NCBI RefSeq assembly: GCF_050753365.1
Contig: NZ_JBLZFY010000006.1
Location: forward strand, 1-64,000
Length of the DNA: 64,000 nt
DNA from: Geminocystis sp050753365
GTDB taxonomy: Bacteria; Cyanobacteriota; Cyanobacteriia; Cyanobacteriales; Cyanobacteriaceae
Reading direction: 5' to 3'
Part shown: piece after piece, positions 41,280 to 50,669 of the stretch
Layout: each line of letters begins with the position of its first letter
Numbering within the stretch: the stretch's first letter is position 1
Position numbers and translations under genes: made by a program
Notes under the pieces: generated by a model
Database searches by the model: none
What the model was told of the DNA's origin: nothing
The model's input: only the letters and a program-made list of their open reading frames with translations

Positions 41280-44111
41280 TTATTTATTAGTTAATAGTTT
41301 TAATTTATTTAATAATTCTTGTTCATTAAAAGGTTTAGAAAAGTAATCAATTGCTCCTAATTTTAAAGCGATTTTTCGATGCTTTTCATTACTGCGAGAA
41401 GTTAACATAATAATTGGTAAATCTTTAAATTCTTTTTTACTTTTCACTTCCTCTAATAAACCATAACCATCTAAACGAGGCATCTCCACATCGGAAATTA
41501 CAGCTTTCACCGATAAACCATTGAATAATTTATCCACCCCTTCCCTGCCGTCTTTAGCTTCTTCTACTTGATACCCAGCTTTTTCAAGGGTTAAGGCTAA
41601 ATAGTTCCGCACGTTAATAGAGTCATCCACTATCAAAATTCGCTTAATTTCTTCTTGATAAATGGTATGTTTAGAGATATTTTTACTCTCAAAATTATTA
41701 CTAAAACATCCTTGTATCATATCCACTGGATCAACTAGGGGAATAACTCGACCATCCCCTAATATAATGGAGCTATTAAAGCCACTAGGTAAATCAATTG
41801 GAGTTTGAATGGGATATACCGTAACTTCTTGCTCACCCCAAACTTTATCAATGTAAACACTGCTTAATGTACTGCTTTCACCCACCACTAAAACAGTAGT
41901 ACGATCGAGCAGAGGATTACCTTTAAGGGGATTGGCTTTATAGGCACGGTTAAAAATTAGGTAGTCTTCTATTTTAATTAAGGGGATTTTTTGACTATTC
42001 CAATGGATATATTCTGTAGTTTCATCAGTGGTAATTTCTTGAGGGAGAAAGGCTTTTAACTCCCGAATACTGTTAAGGGGAATAGCAAACACAAATCCAC
42101 TTCTTTCTAGTAACATTACCTTTAATACTGAGAGAGAAAAAGGAATATTAATCGTAAAGGTTGTACCCTTGCCTTCTTGGGTTTTAACTTGAATATCCCC
42201 CCGAATTTCTTTTAGGTTAGTGCGGACTACATCCATACCAACGCCACGCCCTGAAAGTTCGGTAACTTGTTCTTTTGTACTAAAACCAGGCTCAAAAATA
42301 TAGTCCAAAATTTGGGCTTCAGACATTTCCTCAACAATTTGCGGTGGAATACCTTTACTTAAAAGACGGTTTTTAATTTGCTTTAAGGGGATACCGCCTC
42401 CATCATCTTCAATCGTAATTATAGTTTGATTAGCTCGATTAACTGCAGAAATAATGATTTTACCTTCGGGAGGTTTCCAGTTCGCAATACGAATGTCGCT
42501 AGGCTCGATCCCATGATCAAAAGCATTGCGTAATAAGTGATTGAGGGGTGAATTAAGTTTGTCTAACACCGATCGATCGATGAGAGTACCTTCTCCTTTG
42601 ATTTGTAGTTTTACTTTTTTCTGAAATTGTATTGACAAATCCCTCATCATGCGGGGAAATTGTTTGACGACATCGGCAAAGGGTGTCATTTGAGTGCGAG
42701 TCACATTTTTCTGCAATGCACTGGTAGTTTGATTTAATTCACTGATCGAACCTTGCATATCTACTAACCCTAGCTGAATATCGGTACTAACTTCCTTGAG
42801 TTGCACAATGGTTTCAATTTGCTCTTGAGTTACAAGGTGTAAATCGGTATAACGATCCATTTCTAAGATGTCAAAATCGCTGTTTAATTGGGAAGATGAG
42901 CCATTATTATTAGTAGTGGTGACTAATGTTGTTTGAGGTGTATTGATTAAGCCTTCAATAGAAGCTCGATCGTACCACTTTTTCAACTGCTCTTGAGATT
43001 CTTCCAGTTTCATCATTCTTTCATACATTAAAGAAGCAAAATTTTTCAACTCCTCCAATTGGGAATTGATAATATTACGCTCAAGAATCAACTTACCAAA
43101 CAGGGTGTTAAACTGGGTTAACTGTTTCGCAGGAATCCTCACCATTTGCACTGTTTCACTGATGACTGGAGGAGAAGTTTTAACCTCTTTTGTCTTCGTA
43201 ATGGTAATTTCTTCCAATGGAAAAGACTGTAATTCTTGTGCTAAAAATTCTTCATCAAGGTTATTTAATTCCCCTTCTAAGGCAACTAAATCAATATCTA
43301 AACCCTCAGTTTCTCCAAAATTAATTTCTGTATCAAGGGTAAAAGGAATAAAATCAAAGGTTGTGGGTATTTTCTCTAAACTACCACGAAGGGCGAGAGA
43401 GTGCGATCGTTTCCAAATATTAACAGCTTCTTCGGCAAGATTCGACAAATTATCAATATCTGTAATCATCGCCTGTTGTTGTATTGCCTGAGATAATTCG
43501 GTAAAAGGTGCAATATCTGCCATTTGACTAAACACCATCAATTCTTCCGTAAGGAGAATTAAACCTTGTTGTAACTCATTTCCTGACAGATGGGGGATTT
43601 GTTGGGCAAACTCATCTAATAGTCGATCGACTTCTTCTTGAAATAGCTCTAATTCACTACCAGAACCTTGATTGAGGGCAAAAAGGTCATTTTCGTCCTT
43701 TTCTTGTAAATCCCCTAAAAATTGTTTTAAACCGTCAAATACGGCGATATTTTGTATTTCTAAGGTTGTATTATTAAAATCTCCTCGATTCTGGTGGAAA
43801 TGCACAATATGACGTAAATTATCAACTCCTTGCAAAAAGAGGGTTTGTAAATCATCGGTGATAGTAATAGAGTCAAAACGAAGCCGTAGAATTTTGAGAA
43901 AATCCTCGAAACGATGAGCGGTATTACTTAAATCCGTAAACCCCATCATTCCAGCACCCCCTTTCAAGGAATGTGCCGATCGCAAAGCCAAGTCAAGACT
44001 ATAGACATCCGTGGCTCGATCGTGTATTTTTAAAAAGACATCCTCAAGTTGATCTAAATAACTATGAGCTTCATCCAGAAAATTGAACTTAATTTGCGTT
44101 TCTCTATCCAT
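41280..44111 (-). CDS. Hybrid histidine kinase CheA with receiver domain (PilL/PixL-like), second copy
   Basis: With the start MDRETQIKFNF at 44111 (the longer frame to 44243 includes a repeat) it has 943 residues. The Hpt domain has phospho-accepting His47 in HSLKGGAGMMG. A second, degenerate Hpt-like region may follow near residues 160-230. The kinase core shows HLLRNAFDHGIEPS, DDGGGIPLKQI and GRGVGMDVVRTNL. A CheW-like domain follows, and the C-terminal receiver has LIVDDSINVRNYL and phospho-acceptor Asp874 in SDVEMPRLDG. It lies 155 bases after the receptor gene and clearly belongs to the CheY-CheW-receptor-CheA-PatA cluster on this strand. Confidence 0.92.
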   Translation of the reverse strand: MDRETQIKFNFLDEAHSYLDQLEDVFLKIHDRATDVYSLDLALRSAHSLKGGAGMMGFTDLSNTAHRFEDFLKILRLRFDSITITDDLQTLFLQGVDNLRHIVHFHQNRGDFNNTTLEIQNIAVFDGLKQFLGDLQEKDENDLFALNQGSGSELELFQEEVDRLLDEFAQQIPHLSGNELQQGLILLTEELMVFSQMADIAPFTELSQAIQQQAMITDIDNLSNLAEEAVNIWKRSHSLALRGSLEKIPTTFDFIPFTLDTEINFGETEGLDIDLVALEGELNNLDEEFLAQELQSFPLEEITITKTKEVKTSPPVISETVQMVRIPAKQLTQFNTLFGKLILERNIINSQLEELKNFASLMYERMMKLEESQEQLKKWYDRASIEGLINTPQTTLVTTTNNNGSSSQLNSDFDILEMDRYTDLHLVTQEQIETIVQLKEVSTDIQLGLVDMQGSISELNQTTSALQKNVTRTQMTPFADVVKQFPRMMRDLSIQFQKKVKLQIKGEGTLIDRSVLDKLNSPLNHLLRNAFDHGIEPSDIRIANWKPPEGKIIISAVNRANQTIITIEDDGGGIPLKQIKNRLLSKGIPPQIVEEMSEAQILDYIFEPGFSTKEQVTELSGRGVGMDVVRTNLKEIRGDIQVKTQEGKGTTFTINIPFSLSVLKVMLLERSGFVFAIPLNSIRELKAFLPQEITTDETTEYIHWNSQKIPLIKIEDYLIFNRAYKANPLKGNPLLDRTTVLVVGESSTLSSVYIDKVWGEQEVTVYPIQTPIDLPSGFNSSIILGDGRVIPLVDPVDMIQGCFSNNFESKNISKHTIYQEEIKRILIVDDSINVRNYLALTLEKAGYQVEEAKDGREGVDKLFNGLSVKAVISDVEMPRLDGYGLLEEVKSKKEFKDLPIIMLTSRSNEKHRKIALKLGAIDYFSKPFNEQELLNKLKLLTNK

Positions 44112-44266
44112 AATATTAACTCCATGTAGGTTGGGTTGAGGTACGAAACCCAAAAAATTAAGTATAAAATTACTAATGATCAGATTTAATGTGTGAAAAA
44201 CTTTTAACGATGAAATTAATTGATTTGTGGTGTTGGGTTTCACTTTCGTTTAACCCAACCTACCTA

Positions 44267-46636
44267 TTACTCCACCTTGAATTGCTCAACAGCAGACTGT
44301 AACTTTTGAGCTACTTGTGCTGTATTACGCATTGAGGCTGATACCTGTTGAGAGGATTTCAGTCTTTCTTCCGAATAACTAGCGATTTGTTGCATTAACT
44401 CCGTTACAAGAGTAGAAGTATCGGTTTGGGTTACGGTTGCCTGAGAAATAGAATACATTAGTTCGTTAATAGACTTCGATCGAGCCAACACATTTTCGAG
44501 GCGTTTTTTAGTCGCCTCCACTAAACGAGTACTATCAACTACTTGAGATGTACCAACTTCCATCGCTTGGGTTACTTCCTGAGTCTCTAACTGAATATTT
44601 GCCACAATTTTGGCAATTTCCTTTGTCGCCGTTGCGGATTGTTCCGCTAATGCTCCAACTTGTTCTGCTACAACCGTAAAACCTTGTCCTTGTTCTCCTG
44701 CTCTACTTGCCTCTACACTGGCATTAATAGCCAAAAGATTGGTTTTCAGAGCGATTTCTTCGATTAATGACACCACTTGAGAAATTTTCTGGGAGGATTC
44801 CCCTAAACGCTTCATTTTTTTAGCCGTTTCTCCCACAGTAGTTCTTAAGCTGACAATACTATTAACGGTATCATCCATAACTTTTGTTCCTTCTTGAGTT
44901 TCCTTAAACGCATCATCGGCTAAAGTTGCCGCTTGGTTAGCATTTTGAGTAACAATCTCGATGGATTTCGACATTTCCTGCACCGATTCAAGGGTAATAT
45001 TGGTTGCTTCGGCTTCTTTAATTGCCTGTTGAGTTAATTCTTGGATAGATTCCTCATTAGTAGTTAAAGACGAGGTTACTTGGGTAGTGGATTTTTTTAC
45101 CTCAATGGCAATGTGCCGTAAGTTATCGATAATAGCGTTAATTAAGTCAGCAACGGTACTCATTTCCATAGAATCTAAACTAGCTTTTACCGTCAAATCT
45201 CCGTCTAATGCGTCTTGCACTTCTTCTAAGAGAGTTAAAATTGCTCCTTGTAACGCCTCTTTCTGTTTTTGTCGATCTTGTGCTACAATAGTTTGTTCTT
45301 GAATTAAGTTATTGACTTGTTTGACAAGGTTATTAAAATTATCTCCTAAAGTATAGGTTTCTAACGTGCCTTGTAATTCTACCTGTATGCTTAAATCACC
45401 TTCGGCTACTTGTTTCGCTTTGTTGGTTAAATTAGTTAAAGGATTTGATAATTGACGGGCTAATAATACCACAACCACAGTGGCGATCGCAGCTAGGGCA
45501 ACGGCAATTATAATCAAGTTAAGAGCTAATTCCTGCCCTGCTTTAGCGATTTCAGCTTTAGCAACGGAAGCTACTACTACCAGATCACTTTCTGGTACAT
45601 TGAGAATATTATAAATTCGATCGCCCAATTCTAAAGACAAAATTAACTCATCGGTAACAGTATTAGTGATGTTGACGTTAGAAATGCCATTTTTCCCCTG
45701 TAACTTGGCAATAACCACTTCAGGTTCTTCTGGAGCATCGGTGACGGAACTTTGAAACAACCTTATAGCTTCAATTAAAGGCTCTCCCCCCCTCACATCT
45801 CCTAAAGCCGTAGCCTCATTGACGGTAAAAGTACTTAAAGCCTCCCCAGCACTAGCACTAATTACTTGCACTTCTTGAGATTCAGAAATTTTTACCTTCA
45901 AAGAGTCAAAAATACGCTCGTTTAAGTCTTCGATGGATTTAGTAACTTTAGTAATACCTAAGAAACTGGTAGAAACAGGGTCTTTGATCGATCGAATTAA
46001 AGTTACAAACGCTGTACCAGAAACCTCATCAAATTCAGGCTGAATCACTCTCCTATTTTCAAAAGAAACCTCCTCCCACCACCCAGAAGTATTTTCGACA
46101 ATGTCTGTAGGATTATTACTGTAGGCGATACCGTTACCTTTTTCTTCAATTAAGATAATGTTGTTTAAGAGTTCTCTTTGTTCTAAAAATGTTAAATATT
46201 GATTAACGAGGGGATATTGTTGGGGTACTTTATTCGCTTTACTGTCTTCTGAAGCAGTTTTTAAGGCACTTGTCACATCTGGATTAATTTCTAATATATC
46301 AGTCACCCGAAAAATATCTTCCATAGATTGACGAGTAGCTTCCGCACCTAATCTTAGGGTTTGAATGGTATCAACTTCTAACCTCTCTTTTGCTTGGCGT
46401 TGAGTAAAATTAATGGCAACACTACTGGCGATGGCCAATGGTACAATAACGGTAGGTAAAACAGTAATTAATAGCTGAGTGCGTAAAGTGCAACGAGAGG
46501 ATAAAGAAGGATTATCAGGGGAAAATTTTTGTTTTAAATCAGAGAATAAATCCCTAATAATTTTTTTCTTCATCAAAGAATGAGATAAACTTTGATTTTG
46601 AATTAAATTATCAGATGTTTGATTAAATATTGTCAT
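44267..46636 (-). CDS. Methyl-accepting chemotaxis protein, second cluster
   Basis: This 789-residue transmembrane receptor begins with a 50-residue cytoplasmic tail (QSLSHSLMKKKIIRDLFSDL), then a first membrane segment at about 53-73 (LLITVLPTVIVPLAIASSVA). An external Cache-type sensor domain of about 290 residues follows (IILIEEKGNGIAYSNNPTDI). A second membrane segment is at 370-390, with HAMP units after it and the signalling coiled coil with tip LKTNLLAINASVEASRAGEQ at about residue 627. No GAF or bilin-binding cysteine motif is present, so it is not a PixJ-type photoreceptor. It is encoded between CheW and CheA of the same cluster. Confidence 0.92.
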   Translation of the reverse strand: MTIFNQTSDNLIQNQSLSHSLMKKKIIRDLFSDLKQKFSPDNPSLSSRCTLRTQLLITVLPTVIVPLAIASSVAINFTQRQAKERLEVDTIQTLRLGAEATRQSMEDIFRVTDILEINPDVTSALKTASEDSKANKVPQQYPLVNQYLTFLEQRELLNNIILIEEKGNGIAYSNNPTDIVENTSGWWEEVSFENRRVIQPEFDEVSGTAFVTLIRSIKDPVSTSFLGITKVTKSIEDLNERIFDSLKVKISESQEVQVISASAGEALSTFTVNEATALGDVRGGEPLIEAIRLFQSSVTDAPEEPEVVIAKLQGKNGISNVNITNTVTDELILSLELGDRIYNILNVPESDLVVVASVAKAEIAKAGQELALNLIIIAVALAAIATVVVVLLARQLSNPLTNLTNKAKQVAEGDLSIQVELQGTLETYTLGDNFNNLVKQVNNLIQEQTIVAQDRQKQKEALQGAILTLLEEVQDALDGDLTVKASLDSMEMSTVADLINAIIDNLRHIAIEVKKSTTQVTSSLTTNEESIQELTQQAIKEAEATNITLESVQEMSKSIEIVTQNANQAATLADDAFKETQEGTKVMDDTVNSIVSLRTTVGETAKKMKRLGESSQKISQVVSLIEEIALKTNLLAINASVEASRAGEQGQGFTVVAEQVGALAEQSATATKEIAKIVANIQLETQEVTQAMEVGTSQVVDSTRLVEATKKRLENVLARSKSINELMYSISQATVTQTDTSTLVTELMQQIASYSEERLKSSQQVSASMRNTAQVAQKLQSAVEQFKVE

Positions 46637-46791
46637 GATAATTAATAGTAAATAGTTGATAATTGATAGTTAATAATTCATAATTGATAGTGAATAGTTC
46701 ATTAAGTTTTAGGAGTGAGGGGATTACTTCTTTATCACTCGCAATGACATTTTCAATTTTCAATTCTCAATTCTCCATTCTCAATTCTCCA

Positions 46792-47334
46792 TTATTTAGA
46801 TTGTTTGATGTCGGCAAATAAAGTTGGTAAATCTAAAATTAATAATTGTTCTTCATCATCTTGAAAACTTCCTTTAAAATAAGTTTTTAACGACATCGGA
46901 AGCTCTTTTTGTGGTAATAAATCATAGATATTTTCATCAGTAAAAATTTCCTCCGAAATAACCCTTGTCACTCCTTGTATTTGATGTACTGCAATACCAA
47001 TTAATAAATCTGAGGTGGATTCTTTTAAAACGATGACGTGATATTGTCTTAAATATGATGATAAAGGGGCTAAACCCATTAATTGCCCTAAGTCAAAAAT
47101 ACAAAATACGGCATTTCTTGAATTTGCTAAACCCATAACCGCCGTAGGCATTTGGGGAATTGGAGTAATTCGACTCCTTTGTATTAATAATGATTCTTGA
47201 ATATTCGTCATGGGAATAAGGGCAGATAATTTATTGATTCCAAAACGAAGATAACGATCGCCCTTAATGACGGGTGTTTGAAATAATTGAGGTAACAGTT
47301 CTTGTAGTCGAGAAAGAGTTGAAACGCTAGACAT
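46792..47334 (-). CDS. CheW-like coupling protein (PilI-like)
   Basis: About 180 residues, starting at MSSVSTLSRLQ (47334). The frame is open to 47355, but the downstream ATG has AGGAAG at the right distance, so it is preferred. The body fits the CheW fold: FQTPVIKGDRYLRFGINKLS, ALIPMTNIQESL, GLANSRNAVFCIFDLGQLMG and GIAVHQIQGVTRVI. CheW proteins bridge receptor and CheA kinase. It lies between the CheY gene (9 bases beyond its stop from the longer start) and the receptor gene. Confidence 0.9.
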   Translation of the reverse strand: MSSVSTLSRLQELLPQLFQTPVIKGDRYLRFGINKLSALIPMTNIQESLLIQRSRITPIPQMPTAVMGLANSRNAVFCIFDLGQLMGLAPLSSYLRQYHVIVLKESTSDLLIGIAVHQIQGVTRVISEEIFTDENIYDLLPQKELPMSLKTYFKGSFQDDEEQLLILDLPTLFADIKQSK

Positions 47335-47363
47335 ATTATTACTTCCTAAAACCATAAAACAAT

Positions 47364-47723
47364 TTATTCATGAATCGATCGAACAGCACTAATTAATTCT
47401 TCTTTGGAGCAAGGTTTGACTAAATAAGCCTTCACTCCTTGTTTTCTCGCCCAAAGTCGATCGACATCTTGATCTTTAGCCGTACAGGCAATCACTGGAA
47501 TATCAGCAGTTTCAGGGTTTCTTCTTAATTGACGACACAAATCCAACCCTCCCATTTCTGGCATCATCCAATCGGTAATAATGGCATCAGGTTTACTTTC
47601 GGTAATTTTTGTTAGTGCTTCCTTACCATTAACAGCAGTAATGACAGAATAACCATTAGAGCTTAAATACTCAGTTATGAGGTCTAATTCTGATTTGAGG
47701 TCATCCACAACTAAAATCTGCAT
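47364..47723 (-). CDS. CheY-like response regulator (PilH/PixH-like)
   Basis: A single receiver domain of 119 residues from the ATG at 47723 (the TTG nine bases upstream would add three residues). VVDDLK gives the acidic pocket, Asp51 in AIITDWMMPEMGG is the phospho-acceptor, and the conserved Thr/Lys are in CTAKDQDVD and LVKPCS. It is the first gene of the chemotaxis cluster on the minus strand and its output is presumably the pilus motors. The region to the divergent sbpA carries both promoters. Confidence 0.92.
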   Translation of the reverse strand: MQILVVDDLKSELDLITEYLSSNGYSVITAVNGKEALTKITESKPDAIITDWMMPEMGGLDLCRQLRRNPETADIPVIACTAKDQDVDRLWARKQGVKAYLVKPCSKEELISAVRSIHE

Positions 47724-47864
47724 GATATACAATTCATTTTAAATTTAATTAAGATACATTGTAGCTTATTTTGTTTAACATTAGTAAAAATAGTAATCAC
47801 TAAAATCTTTATTTAGTCAATGTTATTAAAAAAAATCTTATAAATTACATTTGAAAAATTTTAT

Positions 47865-47900
47865 AAATGTATTGAAAACTTTTTTTGATTTATTTATAAT
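47865..47900 (+). promoter_or_regulatory. Promoter with conserved sbp element
   Basis: AAATGTATTGAAAA (47865-47878) contains TTGAAA at 47872-47877. Seventeen bases later TATAAT is at 47895-47900, about 32 bases before the start codon. Element and spacing match those at 6318 and 11760. Confidence 0.65.
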
Positions 47901-47931
47901 TAGAAGGAAAATCAATAAATAGTAAAAAGTG

Positions 47932-48951
47932 ATGCTTTCTAAATATATCCGCTTCATTGGTTTAGGATTAGCAGGATTAATGGTGGCGCTTTTATTTTCC
48001 TTTTCCGTTCAAGCGCAACAAGCCAAAACCATTACCTTTGTCTCTTATGCCGTAACTCAAAGTGCTTATTCAAAAATTATTCCTAAATTCATCGCTGATT
48101 GGAAAAAGAAAACAGGAGAAACCATCGTTTTTCGTCAAAGTTATGCAGGTTCAGGAAGTCAAACTAAAGCTATTATTAATGGCTTAGAAGCAGATATTAC
48201 CGCTTTAGCCTTAGCAGGAGATACCAAAAAATTAGAAAATGCGGGATTAATTAAACCGGGCTGGGAAAAAAGAGCACCTAATGATGCCATCGTCACTAGA
48301 TCAGTTATTACTTTTATTACCCGTGACAAAGGTGTTAAACCCACCAAATGGTCAGATTTAGCCAATGATAATGTGAAAGTAATTACTGCTAATCCTAAAA
48401 CTTCAGGAGGTGCACAATGGAATTTCTTAGGTTTATGGGGCTCGGTAGCTCTCAATGGAGGCACAGAAGCTCAAGCACGAACTTTTGTGCAAAAAATTTA
48501 TAGTAATATTCCTGTACCTCAACTACCGAAGGATGCTAGAGAAGCTAGTGACGTTTTCTATAAACGGGGTAGAGGTAACGTTTTATTAAACTATGAAAAC
48601 GAAGCGATTTTAGCGAAGCAAAAAGGATCAAAAGTTCCCTATTATATACCCACTGATTATAATATGTCGATCGATAATCCTGTAGCATTAGTCGATAAAA
48701 ACGTTGACAAACACGGGACAAGAAAAATAGCGGAAGCCTTTGTTCAATTTGTCTTTACTCCTGAGGCTCAACGAGAATTTGCCAAAGTTGGTTTTCGCCC
48801 CGTTAATGCCCAAGTCGTCAAGGAATTTTCTTCACAATATCCAGCAGTAAAAAAATTAGTCACCATTAAAGATTTTGGTGGTTGGGGCAACATTCAAACT
48901 AAATTTTTTGCCGATAAAGCAGTTTTTGATCAAATTACCGCTAAAGGATAG
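47932..48951 (+). CDS. sbpA: Periplasmic sulfate-binding protein, fourth family member
   Basis: This sulfate-binding protein of about 339 residues starts at ATG 47932 (GTG 47929 is a possible alternative). The signal peptide has cleavage near SVQA/QQ and no lipobox. The pocket signatures are intact (SYAGSGSQTKAIINGLEAD, ITANPKTSGGAQWNFLGLWG, LPKDAREASDVF, NYENE). The mature body resembles the copy at 11916 most. A two-residue insertion (IPVPQLPKDA) distinguishes it. There are no transport genes beside it, so it would have to use the CysTWA complex from 8-11 kb. It follows the conserved promoter element. Confidence 0.93.
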   Translation: MLSKYIRFIGLGLAGLMVALLFSFSVQAQQAKTITFVSYAVTQSAYSKIIPKFIADWKKKTGETIVFRQSYAGSGSQTKAIINGLEADITALALAGDTKKLENAGLIKPGWEKRAPNDAIVTRSVITFITRDKGVKPTKWSDLANDNVKVITANPKTSGGAQWNFLGLWGSVALNGGTEAQARTFVQKIYSNIPVPQLPKDAREASDVFYKRGRGNVLLNYENEAILAKQKGSKVPYYIPTDYNMSIDNPVALVDKNVDKHGTRKIAEAFVQFVFTPEAQREFAKVGFRPVNAQVVKEFSSQYPAVKKLVTIKDFGGWGNIQTKFFADKAVFDQITAKG

Positions 48952-49044
48952 ACTTGTATTCTAATTTATTTTGACAACAAGTAAAAATTATCTATAATTA
49001 CCTCACACCCCTCACCATAAATAAACATCAAAAAATAGGAGATC

Positions 49045-49465
49045 ATGAATCCATTAAAATATTTAAGAAAATTTATCGGTTTAATTTCGATCGCCATTGT
49101 TACCACGTTATTAATTATCTATCAAGGAGTAGGAGCTTGTGCTTCTGCATCTATCACTGATGATCCTACATTTACCAAAAAATGATCCAGCTCCCGATTT
49201 AATGGAAGCTAGTCCTGATGGTAAATATGTATTTGTAGCTTTACGGGGTGCAATTCCTGTATCTGTAGCACATTCTGGTCAAGGTAGTTGCCCCGGAGTT
49301 GGTGTCATCGAGGTTAAAGAAAATGGTGCATCTGGGCATTTAGTCTAGGTTTTACGCAGTTCTAATACTGAAGATAGTGCGATCGCCAAAATTGCAGGTG
49401 GTCATGATTATACTGGAAAAGAACATAGCGACTTACACGGCGTTGTCATTCGTAAGAAAGCGTAA
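49045..49465 (+). pseudogene. Decayed YVTN/lactonase-type beta-propeller gene
   Basis: An ATG with GGAG upstream opens 46 codons (a signal-like segment FIGLISIAIVTTLLIIYQGV) and ends at TGA 49183. The protein continues in another frame: NDPAPDLMEASPDGKYVFVA, LRGAIPV, GSCPGVGVIEVKENGASGHL, then TAG at 49346 and, in the same frame, TGKEHSDLHGVVIRKKA and stop at 49465. The body resembles the last part of YVTN beta-propeller or lactonase proteins, which are over 300 residues long. One frameshift, one nonsense codon and a large deletion make a functional product very unlikely. Confidence 0.75.
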
Positions 49466-49529
49466 TTAAAAAGGTCGAATTGATAAAAGTTGTATCAATT
49501 TTTACTCATATAAAAAAATGCAACTTTTA

Positions 49530-50459
49530 TTATATTAAAGATAAGATTTGTTCAAAAACTTGGGATACTTTTGTTTGAAATCTCTCTTTATGTTTAATTT
49601 TCAAAAAAGGTCGAATTATTTCTAATTCTTTATTCTTTTTGCGTCGATCGTCTATAATTTTAATCGCTTTAAAAGTACCTAATTTAATCTCTTTTTTTAC
49701 CATTAATTCTGATATTCCAGCTACACATTGAGAATCTTCTAAAATAGCTTTAATCATTTCACCCGTATTCAAAATTAAAGTTGTTTTAAAATTTTTTGGA
49801 TTAATTCCCCAATTAATTAAGGCTTCTTCTAATCGTTGTTGTGTTCCAGATCCTGATTCTCTCATAATCCAATCAGTACTGTATAAATCAGTTAATTTTA
49901 CACTGTCTAATTTAAACCAAGGATGTTGTTTCCCTAAGATAATTAATAATCGATCGTGCCCGATTTCTTCTTGATATAAAGTATCTTCTAAACCCGATTT
50001 TAATTCCCCTTCAATTAAACCTAAATCGAATTTTCCGGCTTCAGTTCCTAAACAAATTTCTTCACTATTTGCTAAGGTACAATTAATATTAATTTGAGGA
50101 TAATTACGCTGAAATTGACTAATTTTTTCGGGCAACCAATAATTACCAATAGTTAAACTAGAGCCTAATTTTAATTCCCCTCTTTGTAAATTACTTAATT
50201 CTTTTAATGCTCGTTCAGTTAATGTTACTTGGGCTAAAATTTTAGGTGCTTCTATACATAATAATTTCCCCGCTTCTGTGAGTTCAATTCTTCTACCTAA
50301 ACGATGAAATAATTTAACCCCATATTCTAATTCTAAATTCTGAATAGCCGCACTAACGGCGGGTTGTGTAAGATATAAAGCATCGGCGGCACGAGTAAAA
50401 TGTAAGTATTCGGCAACGGTTAAAAATACTCGTAACTGATCCAATGTCATTTGTGCCAT
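49530..50459 (-). CDS. LysR-type transcriptional regulator
   Basis: This 309-residue LysR-family regulator begins with the winged helix-turn-helix (LDQLRVFLTVAEYLHFTRAA, TQPAVSAAIQNLE). A dimerisation helix and a periplasmic-binding-like effector domain (LGSSLTIGNYWLPEKISQFQ, LGLIEGEL, WIMRESGSGTQQRLEEALIN) follow. The effector domain resembles the CbbR/CysB group. The M at residue 4 is an alternative start. It is flanked by the fourth sbpA with its promoter element and by an unknown exported protein, so control of sulfur genes is a reasonable guess. Nothing in the sequence gives its effector. Confidence 0.88.
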   Translation of the reverse strand: MAQMTLDQLRVFLTVAEYLHFTRAADALYLTQPAVSAAIQNLELEYGVKLFHRLGRRIELTEAGKLLCIEAPKILAQVTLTERALKELSNLQRGELKLGSSLTIGNYWLPEKISQFQRNYPQININCTLANSEEICLGTEAGKFDLGLIEGELKSGLEDTLYQEEIGHDRLLIILGKQHPWFKLDSVKLTDLYSTDWIMRESGSGTQQRLEEALINWGINPKNFKTTLILNTGEMIKAILEDSQCVAGISELMVKKEIKLGTFKAIKIIDDRRKKNKELEIIRPFLKIKHKERFQTKVSQVFEQILSLI

Positions 50460-50639
50460 AGTTTTTTATATCAAAAAATTTCGTAAAAAAAAAGGGATAA
50501 AATCCCTTCTCTTAATTGTTTATTTTTATAGTTAATTTTCCTCTCGCAAAGACGCAAAGATTAAAAAGGGTTTTGAGATGAAAATTTAAGCAAGGGAATT
50601 TACATAAATCCAGATTTGTAAAATTACTTATAGAGAAGT

Positions 50640-50656
50640 GGTGGGCAATGCCCACC
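50640..50656. repeat. GGTGGGCAATGCCCACC palindrome
   Basis: Fourth member of the 17-base palindrome family, 14 bases beyond the stop codon of the exported protein gene, where an mRNA 3' hairpin would be expected. Confidence 0.55.
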
Positions 50657-50669
50657 CTACTAATATGAT

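Noticed and set aside
43066..43491. 141-codon open frame on the + strand opposite the second CheA gene
   Set aside because: It is antisense to the linker of a clear kinase and encodes a sequence with no recognisable fold or start signal.
49139..49348. Independent 69-codon gene
   Set aside because: The frame is only the middle part of a decayed beta-propeller gene. Readable sequence continues in another frame before it and after the TAG behind it.
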